NCBI RefSeq assembly: GCF_023016265.1
Contig: NZ_CP095412.1
Coordinates: 1,364,001-1,428,000, forward strand
DNA from: Blastococcus sp. PRF04-17
Lineage (GTDB): Bacteria; Actinomycetota; Actinomycetes; Mycobacteriales; Geodermatophilaceae
Direction of reading: 5' to 3'
Length of the DNA: 64,000 nucleotides
Part shown: positions 24,915 to 34,284 of the stretch, in pieces
Layout: each line of letters opens with the position of its first letter
How positions within the stretch are numbered: the first letter of the stretch is position 1
Notes under the pieces: generated by a model
Databases searched by the model: none
Seen by the model: only the letters and a program-made list of their open reading frames with translations
What the model was told of the DNA's origin: nothing
Translations under genes and position numbers: made by a program

Positions 24915-26707
24915 CGCCGGCTGCTGCCCGTCGGACCGTCGGTGGGGCCGGCGGTCGACCGGCCGACGTCGTCGTTCGCCCGGGAGACGGCGGACTCCTC
25001 ACCGCCCCCGGCAGGAGCGGCCGGCGAACCCTCGCCGAACGCCTTCCGCAGCGCGATGGCGGCCTCGACGATCAGCCACATCGCCAGCACGAAGATGATG
25101 GCGTCCAGCGGGGCGAGCACCCACTGGTCGGCCTCGATGAAGTTCCGCAGGTTGACGATGAGCGCCCACGACGTCATGGCGAGCAGGAACACCAGGGGCA
25201 CGAGCACCGCCACCGGGTTGCGTCCCCGGCGGGTGACCCACACGGCGATCACGGACAGCGCGAGGCCGGCGGTCAGCTGGTTGGTCGTCCCGAACAGCTG
25301 CCACAGGACGCCGAAGGTGTACCCGGCCTCGGTCTCGCCCGGGATCAACGCCATGCCCAGCGGGATGGCCACGGCGATCGTCGTGGCGACCGTGAGGTTG
25401 CGCGCCAGCACCCGGATCTTCAGCAGCTCGCCGATCTCCTGGATCACGTAGCGCTGGAGCCGGACGCCGGTGTCCATCGTCGTCGCGGCGAAGCTGATCA
25501 CGACGACCGCGGCGAAGATCGTCGCCAGGTCGAGCGGGATGGCCAGGTTGTTCGCGAACTCCGCGGTACCCCGGACGAAGTTGCCGACCGCTCCCCCGGA
25601 CGCGGTGGCGAAGTCGGGGTAGAGCTCGCCCCAGTCGGCCTGCGAGGCCGCCACGCCGGCGGTCGCGGCCAGCACCGAACCGGTCGCGAGGGACCCTTCG
25701 CCCACCGCGCCCATGTACCCGACGTACCGGGCGTCGGGCTCCTTGTCGAGCTGCTTGGACGAGGTGCCGGACGCGACGAGCGAGTGGAAGCCGGAGATCG
25801 CGCCGCAGGCGATGGTGATGAACAGGAACGGGAAGAAGCTCGGCGAGCCCTCCGGCACGTCGTTGATCACCGGCGCCTGGATCTGGTTCATGCCCACGAT
25901 CACGCCGAGGCCGATGACGCCCAGGGCGATGAACAGCTGGTGGCTGTTGATGTAGTCGCGTGGCTGCAGGAGCACCCACACCGGGATCCGCGAGGCGATC
26001 CAGGTGTAGACGAACAGCAGGATCACCCAGAGGTTGCGCGTCTGCTCGAAGCCCAGGGCCTCGGCCAGCCCGTCGAGCGAGATGGGGAAGCGGTTCCCGA
26101 CCAGGATCAGGGCGTACAGCACGATCACGCCGACGATCGACGGGATCAGTGCCGAGGAGCGGGTCCGGTAGATGTAGGCGCCGATGAAGATGGCCAGCGG
26201 GATCTCGAGCACGATCGGGATCACCGCGCCGGGGTTGGCGACGAACAGGTTGCCGATGACGACGGCGAACACCGCGTTCACCAGCGTGAGCAGGAAGAAG
26301 ATGATCGCCAGGAACAGCATCCGCGCACGGCCGTTGATGACCTCGCCGGCCAGCGTGCCGATGCTCCTGGCCTTGTGCCGCACGGAGACGGCCAGCGCGC
26401 CGAAGTCGTGGACACCGGCGGCGAAGATGGTGCCCAGGACGATCCACGCGAGCGCCGGCCCCCAGCCCCAGAACACGGCGATGGCCGGACCGACGATCGG
26501 CGCCGCTCCGGCCACCGACGTGAAGTGGTGCCCGAACAGCACGTGCTTGTTGGTCGGCACGAAGTCCACGCCGTCGTTGAACTCGTGCGCCGGCGTGACG
26601 AACGCCGGGTCGAGGGCGTAGACCTTCCTGGCCAGATAGCTGGAGTAGTAGCGGTAGCCGAGGAAGAACAGCACCCCGACCACGGCGGCGACCACGAACG
26701 CCGGCAT
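24911..26707 (-). CDS. cstA: Carbon starvation protein CstA (peptide/pyruvate transporter)
   Basis: A 598-residue inner-membrane protein with about fifteen hydrophobic segments. The N-terminus keeps the CstA hallmark: a helix, RYYSSYLARKVY, then the conserved HEFNDGVDFVPTNKHVLFGH motif region (written in part) and GAAPIVGPAIAVFWGWGPA. CstA imports peptides and, with BtsT-like members, pyruvate during carbon starvation. ATG start. It diverges from the flavin split-barrel gene at 26770. The stop overlaps the start of a small Cys-rich gene. Confidence 0.94.
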   Translation of the reverse strand: MPAFVVAAVVGVLFFLGYRYYSSYLARKVYALDPAFVTPAHEFNDGVDFVPTNKHVLFGHHFTSVAGAAPIVGPAIAVFWGWGPALAWIVLGTIFAAGVHDFGALAVSVRHKARSIGTLAGEVINGRARMLFLAIIFFLLTLVNAVFAVVIGNLFVANPGAVIPIVLEIPLAIFIGAYIYRTRSSALIPSIVGVIVLYALILVGNRFPISLDGLAEALGFEQTRNLWVILLFVYTWIASRIPVWVLLQPRDYINSHQLFIALGVIGLGVIVGMNQIQAPVINDVPEGSPSFFPFLFITIACGAISGFHSLVASGTSSKQLDKEPDARYVGYMGAVGEGSLATGSVLAATAGVAASQADWGELYPDFATASGGAVGNFVRGTAEFANNLAIPLDLATIFAAVVVISFAATTMDTGVRLQRYVIQEIGELLKIRVLARNLTVATTIAVAIPLGMALIPGETEAGYTFGVLWQLFGTTNQLTAGLALSVIAVWVTRRGRNPVAVLVPLVFLLAMTSWALIVNLRNFIEADQWVLAPLDAIIFVLAMWLIVEAAIALRKAFGEGSPAAPAGGGEESAVSRANDDVGRSTAGPTDGPTGSSRR

Positions 26708-26769
26708 GACGACTCCCAGATCCGGTGGCGGTCCCGTTGCCGCCCTCCCGAGGAGTAGACAACCAGGTG

Positions 26770-27551
26770 ATGGACGTCACAAGCGCAAGGACGGCAGTGC
26801 ACTCGGCCGGCGTGGCCGAACTGTTATGGCGCCGCCCCGGCGGAGGGCCGCCGGCAGCCATCGGGGTCGTCCCCCTCGTGCTCGGCGGGCAGCCGGCGGT
26901 GGCGCTTCCGTGGGCGCACGTCGAGAGCGCGCGCGAGGCCGCGGCGTCGGTGGAGTCGGCACTCGTGCTCTCCGATCCGCGGCTGACCGGCTCGGGCTGG
27001 CAGCCACTGGTCGTCTCGGGTCGGCTGTCGCTCGTGGAGGACGCCGACGGCGACCTGTTCGGTGAGCAACTGCTGACCCAGGAGCTGCGCAAGCACCCGC
27101 CCTCGCGTGCGCTGGCCGACTCGCCGATGCTGCGCCGGGAGCACTGGTGGTACCTCCCGAGATTGATCCTGGTCCTGGAGACCACGCAGGTCGTGGCGGC
27201 AGGCGCCGGGAGGGTCCCTCGGAGGCCGTCCTGGGTGTGGACGACGACGGACTGCACGTCCGCACCGTCCACGTCGAGGACTGGGAGGCCGACCCGATGC
27301 CCGTCCGCGGCGGGCCGGTCACGGTCAGCGGACCGGCCGTCCTGGTGGCCCAGGAGATCTCCGTGCCCGACGTCGAGCAGTGGTCGGTGCACACGACCAC
27401 CGGGTCCTACGCCGACGGCCGGCTGCGCGACGTGCAGCGGCCCGGCAGCCGCGCGCTCGAGCCCCGGCCCGGCGTGCTCGCCCGCATGCGGCGGCAGCGA
27501 GCCCTGGAACGGGCCTGCGTGTCGGCGCTGCGGGCCGCCCGGCACCGCTAG
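26770..27551 (+). CDS. Pyridoxamine 5'-phosphate oxidase-like flavin split-barrel protein, frameshifted
   Basis: From the ATG at 26770 the frame encodes AVHSAGVAELLW, PAVALPWAHVESAR and HWWYLPRLILVLETTQVV, a pattern like HugZ/PNPOx-type FMN-binding barrels. Near 27195-27215 the frame shifts: one frame over the protein continues EAVLGVDDDGLHVRTVHVED and runs to the stop at 27551. Together about 260 residues. A single missing or extra base explains it. Substrate unknown. The stop overlaps the converging nif3 gene by four bases, and the gene diverges from cstA. Confidence 0.6.
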
Positions 27552-28375
27552 GCGCGAGGGCCCGCCGAGGCGGCGTGCCATGTCCAGGGGTCGGTGCGCC
27601 GGACCGACACCCAGGTCTCCACGCGGCCGTCGAGGTCCCGGCGCAGCAGGTCGGCCGCGACCGGCAGCCACGGCCACTCGGTGGCGAAGTGGGCAACGTC
27701 GACCAGTGCCGGGCCCGGCGACTCGGCGTGCTCGGAGACCGGATGGTGCCTGAGGTCGCTGGTCAGGAAGACGTCGGCGCCTGCCGCCGCCGCGGCGCCG
27801 GTCAGCGAGCCGCCGCTGCCTCCGCACACGGCCACTCGCCGCACGGTCCGGTCGGGGTCCCCCGAGACCCGGACCCCGCCCACGGTCGCGGGCAGCACCC
27901 CGGCGGCCCGGGCGGCGAAGGCGTGCAGGGGCATCGGCTCCGGCAGGTCCCCGACGCGCCCCAGGCCCACGCCCGGGTCGGTCGGCACCGGCTCCAGCGG
28001 TTCGGTGCCGATCAGCCCGAGGACGGCGGCCAACGCGTCGTTCACGCCGTCGGGCGCGCGGTCGGCGTTGGTGTGCGCGACGAACAGCGCCGCACCGGCA
28101 CGGATCAGCCGGTGCACCAGCCGGCCCTTCGGGTCGTCGGCGGGCACCCCGTGCACCGGGGTGAGCAGCAGCGGGTGGTGGGTGACCAGCAGTGCGGCCC
28201 CGGTCCCGATCACCTCGTCGACGACGGCGGACGTCGGATCGACCGCGAACAGCACCCGTTCCACCGGTTCGTCCCGGTCGCCGCACACGAGCCCGACGGC
28301 GTCCCAGCCCTCCGCCAGGCGAGGGTCGTAGCGGGCCTCGAGGGCGGCGATCACCTCGCGCAGGGGCACGGACAC
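27548..28375 (-). CDS. Nif3-like dinuclear metal centre protein (GTP cyclohydrolase I type 2 family)
   Basis: A 275-residue NIF3/YbgI protein. Metal-binding motifs are LVTHHPLLL near residue 64, VAHTNADRA near residue 98 and, at the C-terminal part, DLRHHPVSEHAE with a final HFATEWP. The family forms toroidal hexamers with a two-metal site and is often misnamed GTP cyclohydrolase; its real reaction is unsettled. The order RNase H - zinc ribbon - Nif3 of mycobacteria is preserved in part, with cstA and the flavin protein inserted. Confidence 0.9.
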   Translation of the reverse strand: MSVPLREVIAALEARYDPRLAEGWDAVGLVCGDRDEPVERVLFAVDPTSAVVDEVIGTGAALLVTHHPLLLTPVHGVPADDPKGRLVHRLIRAGAALFVAHTNADRAPDGVNDALAAVLGLIGTEPLEPVPTDPGVGLGRVGDLPEPMPLHAFAARAAGVLPATVGGVRVSGDPDRTVRRVAVCGGSGGSLTGAAAAAGADVFLTSDLRHHPVSEHAESPGPALVDVAHFATEWPWLPVAADLLRRDLDGRVETWVSVRRTDPWTWHAASAGPRA

Positions 28376-28455
28376 GGCTGGAGACTGTAGGCGAGCCGCC
28401 CCTCCCCGGACCCACCCTTCCCGGGACCAGGCCCCAGCGGTGACAAGCTTCGCGC

Positions 28456-30414
28456 GTGACGGACGGCGGAGGACGCGAGCGCGGCTTCCGCGCCCCCGCC
28501 TGGCTCGAGGAGCTCGTCCGCACCAGCCGACCTCCCGTGCCCTGGCGCGACGTCGTCCGCTTCGCCGTCACCGTGCCGACGCCGCTCGCCGTGGCCGTGC
28601 TGGTCGAGGGCGGCGTGACACCCGGCCCGGCGCTCGGGGCCGGTGTCTTCGCGACGACCGGGGCACTGGCCGGCAGCCTCGCACCGCAGTCGGGGCTGCT
28701 GCGCGACCGGCTCCGGCGGGCTACCGCCGCCATCTCGTTCGGTGGCGTGGGCCTGCTCGTGGGCCAGTTCGCCACCGGCGGCGGCTGGGCTCCGGTCGTC
28801 CTCATCGCGCTGCTGTCCGTCGCCGCGGCGCTGATCAGCGCCGTCAACGCGACCCTGTCCCTCGGCGCGCTGCAGCTGCTGGTCTACGCCGCCCTCTCCT
28901 CGGGACTGGTCACGCCGCTGTCCACGGCGCAGGAGATCGGCTTCTTCCTGGCCGGTGCCGCGTGGGCGGTCATGACGATCCTCGTGCAGGCCGCGACCGA
29001 GGCGCAGGATCCGGACCGGGCCTCGGTCGCGGCGGTCTTCACCCGGATCGCCGACCTGCTCAGCGCCGTCGGCACACCCCGCGCCGAGGAGAGCCGCCGG
29101 GCCCTGACCGCTGCCCTCAACTCCGCCTACGACGCGGTGATCCGGACCCGCAGCCTCTCGTCGGGCCGCACCCGGGAGCTCTCGGAGCTCGCCGGCGTGC
29201 TGAACGCCGCCGCCCCGCTGGTGGAAGGGGCCGTGGCCTCGGCCCGTGCCGCCGTCACCGCCGACCCCGAGGACGTGCACGCCGTCCACGCGCTGGCCAC
29301 GGCGCTGGCCGGGGACTCCGAGCTCGTCGGGGAGCGCCCGCCCCCGCTGGAACACGGCCCGCCACCGCGGCGTGCCGTCCGGCACGGCGTACGCCTGGTG
29401 TGGAACGTCGTCGGCGATCCGGAGGAGCGCGCCGGCGCGGCCGCCGAACGTCTCGACGTCGACCTGCGCACGCGGCTGCGGGACCTGGCCTCCCGCACCG
29501 TCGCCAGCCCCGACAGCCGCGCCTTCGCCCTCCGGCTGGCGCTGTGCATGACCGTCGCCGAGATCGCGCGGCAGTACCTGCCCATCGAGCGCCCCTACTG
29601 GGTGCTGCTCACCGTCGCGATCGTCCTGAAGCCCGACTTCGGCTCGGTGTTCACCCGAGCGGTCCAGCGCGGTGCGGGCACGCTGCTCGGCGTCCTCATC
29701 GGCTCGGCGTTGCTCGCGGCGCTCCCCCGGGACGCGTGGGTGCTGGTGGCGATGGCCGGTTTCGCGGCGCTGCTGCCCTGGGCGCGCAACGCCAACTTCG
29801 GGCTCTTCTCCGTCTTCCAGACGCCGGTGATCATCCTCCTGCTCGATCTCGCGCTGCCCAGCGGTCCGGGGCTGGTCGGCGCCCGGCTCACCGACACCCT
29901 CATCGGGTGCGCGATCGTGCTCGTCTTCGGCTACCTGCTCTGGCCGCAGACCTGGCGGGCTCCGCTGGAGCAGGCGCTGCGGGACGCCACCCTCGCCCTG
30001 GACGCTTTCGTCGAGGCCGCCTTCACCGGCAGCCCCGCCGAGCGCCGGCGCGCCCGCCGGCGGAACTACCGCGCGCTGGCCGAGCTGCAGACCCAGCTGC
30101 AACGGCGGCTGGCCGAGCCGCCACCGATCAGCAACCGTGCGGCGGCCTGGTGGCCGGTCATCGTCCAGCTGGAGCGGACGTCCGACGCCGTCACCGAGGC
30201 CGTCATCGCCCGGCGCGAGGGCGACCCGTCGCCCGACCTCGCCCAGGTGGCCGTCCTGCGCCGCGCGATCCGGCAGCTGGAGGAGGACGTGCGCACTCAC
30301 CGCGTGCCGGACGACGCCGAGATCATGGCCGACGGCGTGCTGGCCCCGGTGGCGCGCGAGGTGGACACCGCCCGTCGGCTTGTGAGGGAGAACGCACCCG
30401 GTCGTCCAGGCTGA
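28456..30414 (+). CDS. FUSC family membrane protein (aromatic acid exporter/YccS type)
   Basis: A 652-residue protein with two membrane blocks, about residues 30-175 and 355-500, each followed by a cytoplasmic helical region. The second block shows the fusaric-acid-resistance signature: YWVLLTVAIVLKPDFGSVFTRAVQR (in part) and GTLLGVLIGSALLAALP. Such proteins export aromatic acids such as fusaric or hydroxybenzoic acid. GTG start. It is followed at 15 bases by an alpha/beta hydrolase gene in the same direction, so the two are probably one transcript. Confidence 0.88.
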   Translation: MTDGGGRERGFRAPAWLEELVRTSRPPVPWRDVVRFAVTVPTPLAVAVLVEGGVTPGPALGAGVFATTGALAGSLAPQSGLLRDRLRRATAAISFGGVGLLVGQFATGGGWAPVVLIALLSVAAALISAVNATLSLGALQLLVYAALSSGLVTPLSTAQEIGFFLAGAAWAVMTILVQAATEAQDPDRASVAAVFTRIADLLSAVGTPRAEESRRALTAALNSAYDAVIRTRSLSSGRTRELSELAGVLNAAAPLVEGAVASARAAVTADPEDVHAVHALATALAGDSELVGERPPPLEHGPPPRRAVRHGVRLVWNVVGDPEERAGAAAERLDVDLRTRLRDLASRTVASPDSRAFALRLALCMTVAEIARQYLPIERPYWVLLTVAIVLKPDFGSVFTRAVQRGAGTLLGVLIGSALLAALPRDAWVLVAMAGFAALLPWARNANFGLFSVFQTPVIILLLDLALPSGPGLVGARLTDTLIGCAIVLVFGYLLWPQTWRAPLEQALRDATLALDAFVEAAFTGSPAERRRARRRNYRALAELQTQLQRRLAEPPPISNRAAAWWPVIVQLERTSDAVTEAVIARREGDPSPDLAQVAVLRRAIRQLEEDVRTHRVPDDAEIMADGVLAPVAREVDTARRLVRENAPGRPG

Positions 30415-30429
30415 CCAGGGCAAAGCCCC

Positions 30430-31425
30430 GTGACTCGCGGTCACACTGGAGATGTGCCGACCGCCCCCGTCCCGCCGTCGCCGTCGCTCCCGGCGCCCAC
30501 CGGTCCCCCGCCGCCCGGCTCGCGCACCGTCACCACCGACGACGGTGTCCCCCTGCACGTCGAGGTCGACGGGAACCTCAGCGCTTCGCTGACCGTCGTG
30601 CTCTCGCACGGTTTCACCGCCCGGCTGGCCGAGTGGGAGCTGCAGCGGGCGGCGCTGCGGGACCGCGTCCGGCTGGTCCTGTGGGACCAGCGCGGGCACG
30701 GCCGCTCGGGCTGGACCCGGCTGACCCGGGCGACCATCGACCGGACGGGACGCGACCTCGGGCAGGTGCTCGACGCCACCACGCCGACCGGCCCGGTGGT
30801 GCTCGCCGGGCACTCGATGGGCGGCATGAGCGTGCTGGCACTGGCCCGGCAGCGGCCCGAGCTCTTCGGCGACCGGGTCGTGGGGGCCTTCCTGCTCGCC
30901 ACCTCGGCCGGCGGGCTGGTCGAGACCGGCCTGCTCGGCCTCGCCGTCAAGGTGGTCCGCGCACTGCACCTGCTGACCCTCTACCTCCGGTTCCTCGAGC
31001 TCATCGCCCCCCTGCTCGAGCGCTTCCGGCGCCGCGGCACCCGGATCGGCCGGCGGGTGGTCCGCCGGCTGCTGTTCGGTGCCGACGACGCCGATCTGGC
31101 GAACGTCCGGTTGGTGCAGGCCCTGCTGGAGGAGACGCCCTGGCCGGTGGCGATGGCCTTCTACGCGACCTTCCTGGACCACGACGAGACGGCGGCCCTG
31201 GAGGTGCTGCGGAAGGTGCCGGTCACGGTGGTGGCCGCGACCCACGACCGCCTCACCCCTGCGGCCCACGGCCGGGCGATCGCCGACACGGTCGGCGAGA
31301 ACGCCGAGCTCGTCGTCGTCCCCGGGGCCGGGCACAGCGTCAACCTCACCCGCACCGCCGCCGTCGACCAGGCGTTCCACGATCTGCTCGACCGGGTCGA
31401 ACAGCGGGCGCCGAAGGCCGGTTGA
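30430..31425 (+). CDS. Alpha/beta hydrolase
   Basis: A 331-residue alpha/beta-fold hydrolase. The oxyanion segment is VVLSHGFTARLAEWE, nucleophile elbow AGHSMGGMSVLAL with catalytic Ser, acid residue in VVAATHDRLTPAAHG and His in VVPGAGHSVNLTR. The first 40 residues are Pro-rich. A GTG at 30454 is an alternative start. The substrate is unknown; the neighbourhood of WS/DGAT, an epimerase and two further hydrolases suggests lipid or ester metabolism. Confidence 0.82.
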   Translation: MTRGHTGDVPTAPVPPSPSLPAPTGPPPPGSRTVTTDDGVPLHVEVDGNLSASLTVVLSHGFTARLAEWELQRAALRDRVRLVLWDQRGHGRSGWTRLTRATIDRTGRDLGQVLDATTPTGPVVLAGHSMGGMSVLALARQRPELFGDRVVGAFLLATSAGGLVETGLLGLAVKVVRALHLLTLYLRFLELIAPLLERFRRRGTRIGRRVVRRLLFGADDADLANVRLVQALLEETPWPVAMAFYATFLDHDETAALEVLRKVPVTVVAATHDRLTPAAHGRAIADTVGENAELVVVPGAGHSVNLTRTAAVDQAFHDLLDRVEQRAPKAG

Positions 31426-31455
31426 CCGCGACCGTGCCGGGCATGCAAGTGTGGT

Positions 31456-31472
31456 CCGAGCCACAGGCTCGG
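31456..31472 (+). terminator. Short hairpin after the hydrolase gene
   Basis: CCGAGC-CACAG-GCTCGG in the gap between the alpha/beta hydrolase stop (31425) and the acyltransferase start (31574). A weak terminator or leader hairpin of the next gene. Confidence 0.4.
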
Positions 31473-31573
31473 GTTGCACGGACCCAGCGACACACCTAAC
31501 TTCAGCGGCCACCCCAGGTCATGCGAGAGCCCCCTTCCGAGCAGTGGGAACGGGGGCGGCGAGGAGCGGAAAC

Positions 31574-33205
31574 GTGGACCGGTTGAGTGCCCTCGATGCG
31601 AGTTTCTTCTTCGCCGAGAGCGAGAACACCCCGATGCACGTCGGCTCCGTCGCCGTCTTCGACGGGCCGGCGCCGACCTACGGGGACGTCGTCCGGCTGA
31701 TCCTGAGCAAGCTGCCGAAGGTGCCGCGGTACCGGCAGCGGGTGCGCCCCGTGCCGATGCAGCTCGGCCGACCGGTGTGGGTGGACGACCCGCACTTCCA
31801 GATCCTCTACCACGTCCGGCACACCGCGGTGCCGCGTCCGGGCAGTGACGAGCAGCTGCGCAACCTCGCCGGCCGGGTGCTGGGTCAGCGCCTGGACATG
31901 GCCAAGCCGCTCTGGGAGCTGTGGCTGGTCGAGGGCCTGGCCGACGACCGCTGGGCGCTGATCTCGAAGGTCCACCACTGCATGGTCGACGGCGTCGCCG
32001 GCACCGACCTGATGACGCTCATGTTCGACCTGGACCCTGACGCCACGCACGAGGCACCCCAGGACTGGACCCCGCGGCGCCCGCCCTCGGCGCTGACCGT
32101 GATGAGCGAGGCGGTCACCGAGGCGGTCGCCCACCCCCTGCAGCAGCTCAGCTCGATGCCGAACGTGAGCGGAGCGGCGCGGTCGGCGAAGGGGCTGCTG
32201 GAGTCGGGCAAGAAACTCGCCGAGACCGTGCCGTCGCTGGCCAAGCAGGCGGTCACCCCGACCGCCCGGTCGCTCAACGGCCCGATCGGCCCGCACCGGC
32301 GGTGGGCCTGGACCGACGGCAAGTTCGAGGAGTTCAAGGCCGTCCGGACGGCGCTGGGCGGGACCGTCAACGACGTGGTGCTCGCGGCGATCACCCGTGG
32401 GTTCCGCGATCTGCTGCAGGGGCGCGGCGAGCTGACCTCGGAGAAGCTCGTCGTCCGCTCGATGGTGCCGGTCTCGGTGCGGCGCCCCGACGAGCGCGGC
32501 TCGCTGAACAACCAGGTGTCCGCGGTCTTCGTCGACCTGCCGGTGGGGCAGCCCGATCCGGTGAAGAGACTCGAGGCGGTCCGCGGCCAGATGGACGAGT
32601 ACAAGAAGGCGATGCAAGCCGTCGACGCGCGCTCGATCATCGCCATGGGTGACTTCGTCGCACCCACGCTGCTGTCCCTCGGCGTGCGGGCAACGCTGCA
32701 GGCCGGCCAGATGTGGTGCCAGGCCGTGACCACCAACGTGCCGGGTCCGCGCGTGCCGCTGTACGTGCTCGGGAAGCGAATGACCACGGCGACCGCGTAC
32801 GTGCCGATCGCCGGCGGCACCCGCTGCTCGATCGGCATCTTCTCCTACCTGAACACGATGACGTTCGGCATCAACGCCGACTTCGACGGCTACCCCGACG
32901 TCGACGTGCTCTCCGGTGGGATCCGGCGCGGGATCGAGGAGCTGCTGGCCATCGCCGAGAAGCAGGCGTCGGCCACCGCGGAGGCGACCGCCGCGGCCGA
33001 GGCGGCGACCAGCGACGAGGCGAAGCCGGCCGCCCCGGCGGCGCCGGAACCGGTCGCGAAGCAGGCGACACCCGAGAAGCAGGCCACGCCCGCGAAGAAG
33101 GCCACGCCCGCGAAGCAGGCCGCACCCGCGAAGAAGGCCGCACCCGCGAAGAAGGCGGCCGCGCGGACGCCGGCCAAGAAGACCTCGGCGGCGGCCGGCC
33201 GGTGA
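31574..33205 (+). CDS. Wax ester synthase / diacylglycerol acyltransferase with lysine-rich tail
   Basis: A 543-residue WS/DGAT enzyme, which esterifies acyl-CoA to fatty alcohols or diacylglycerol for storage lipid. The catalytic motif is HHCMVDG (His134-His135...Asp139-Gly140). The N-terminal RLSALDASFFFAESENTPMH and later TTNVPGPRVPLYVLG (the PLW/NVPGP block) are standard. Residues about 463-543 are not: a tail of PAKK/QATP repeats, strongly basic, like histone H1 or HBHA tails. GTG start with GAGGAG upstream. The next gene starts on its stop (GTGA). Confidence 0.92.
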   Translation: MDRLSALDASFFFAESENTPMHVGSVAVFDGPAPTYGDVVRLILSKLPKVPRYRQRVRPVPMQLGRPVWVDDPHFQILYHVRHTAVPRPGSDEQLRNLAGRVLGQRLDMAKPLWELWLVEGLADDRWALISKVHHCMVDGVAGTDLMTLMFDLDPDATHEAPQDWTPRRPPSALTVMSEAVTEAVAHPLQQLSSMPNVSGAARSAKGLLESGKKLAETVPSLAKQAVTPTARSLNGPIGPHRRWAWTDGKFEEFKAVRTALGGTVNDVVLAAITRGFRDLLQGRGELTSEKLVVRSMVPVSVRRPDERGSLNNQVSAVFVDLPVGQPDPVKRLEAVRGQMDEYKKAMQAVDARSIIAMGDFVAPTLLSLGVRATLQAGQMWCQAVTTNVPGPRVPLYVLGKRMTTATAYVPIAGGTRCSIGIFSYLNTMTFGINADFDGYPDVDVLSGGIRRGIEELLAIAEKQASATAEATAAAEAATSDEAKPAAPAAPEPVAKQATPEKQATPAKKATPAKQAAPAKKAAPAKKAAARTPAKKTSAAAGR

Positions 33206-34272
33206 GCCCGACCAGGCGACGGGGCGCCGGAGCCCTCGGCGAGGGCCCCCGCGGGCTGACCGACGAGCCCGCCGGCGAGGGACGCGACCTGACGGTCGCC
33301 GTCACCGGGCCGACGGGCACGTTCGGCTCGGGCCTGGTGCCCCTGCTCCAGGACGACGACCGGATCGCGCGGGTCATCGGCATCGCCCGCCGTCCGTTCG
33401 ACCCGGCCGAGCGGGGCTGGACGAAGATGGAGTACCGGCAGGGCGACGTCCGCGACGCCGACGCGCTGCGCGAGGCGTTCGACGGCGCCGACGTGGTGGT
33501 CCACCTGGCGTTCCTGATCACCGGCAACGCCTCGCGGGAGACGACGCGGGCGATCAACGTCGACGGGACGCTCAACGCGTTCCGCGCCGCCGCGGCCGCC
33601 GGCGCCCGCCGGTTCGTCTACGCCTCGTCGGTGGCGGCCTACGGCTTCCACGACGACAACCCGGAGACGATCGACGAGGAGTGGCCGACCCGCCCGGCCA
33701 GCCGGCTGTTCTACGCCCAGGAGAAGGCGGAACTGGAGAGCCTGCTGCACGAGGAGGCCGGCAAGCACCCCGAGCTCGCGCTCTTCCTGCTGCGCCCGCC
33801 GGTCGTGCTCGGCCCGAACGTGATCGGCGGCAAGGACGTGCTGCCGGGCCCGCTCGCGCCGCTGGGCCGCAAGCTGTTCGGCCGCCCGCGGCGGCTGCCC
33901 GTCCCCGTGCCGATGGTGGTGCCCGAACACCCGCTGCAGTTCATCCACGAGGAGGACGTCGGCCGCGCGCTGGTGCAGTGCATCGTCGCGGCCGGTCCGC
34001 CCGGCGCGTACAACATCGCCGGCGACGGGGTCCTGACCGCCGCCGACGTCGCCCGGGAGTTCGGCGCCCTGCCGATCCCGGTGCCGCCGGGCCCGTCGCA
34101 GGCCGCCGCCCGGGCCTTCGCCCGGCTGCCGTTCCTGCCACCGGTAGCCGAGTGGGTCGAGGCGGCCAGCCGGCCGGCGATCATGGACACCACGAAGGCC
34201 AAGGAGCAGCTGGGCTGGCGGCCCCGCTACACCGGCCTTGAGGCGCTGCGCGACACCCTCCGCGGTTCCTGA
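33202..34272 (+). CDS. NAD-dependent epimerase/dehydratase (extended SDR)
   Basis: A 356-residue extended short-chain dehydrogenase. The nucleotide motif is VAVTGPTGTFGSGLVPLL (TGxxGxxG), then GDVRDADAL, VVHLAF, and active site with Ser (YASSVAAYG) and a Y-x-x-x-K in FYAQEKAELE. The first 30 residues before the Rossmann fold are charged and Gly-rich. Overlaps the WS/DGAT stop (GTGA), so the two are cotranslated; a link to lipid or cell-envelope metabolism is likely by context only. Confidence 0.85.
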   Translation: MSPTRRRGAGALGEGPRGLTDEPAGEGRDLTVAVTGPTGTFGSGLVPLLQDDDRIARVIGIARRPFDPAERGWTKMEYRQGDVRDADALREAFDGADVVVHLAFLITGNASRETTRAINVDGTLNAFRAAAAAGARRFVYASSVAAYGFHDDNPETIDEEWPTRPASRLFYAQEKAELESLLHEEAGKHPELALFLLRPPVVLGPNVIGGKDVLPGPLAPLGRKLFGRPRRLPVPVPMVVPEHPLQFIHEEDVGRALVQCIVAAGPPGAYNIAGDGVLTAADVAREFGALPIPVPPGPSQAAARAFARLPFLPPVAEWVEAASRPAIMDTTKAKEQLGWRPRYTGLEALRDTLRGS

Positions 34273-34284
34273 CCCCGCGGCAGC

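Noticed and set aside
24999-31512. Very long open frames (over 1000 codons) on the minus strand through the cstA-FUSC region
   Set aside because: Out-of-phase shadows caused by high GC; cstA, Nif3, FUSC and the hydrolase are the real genes.
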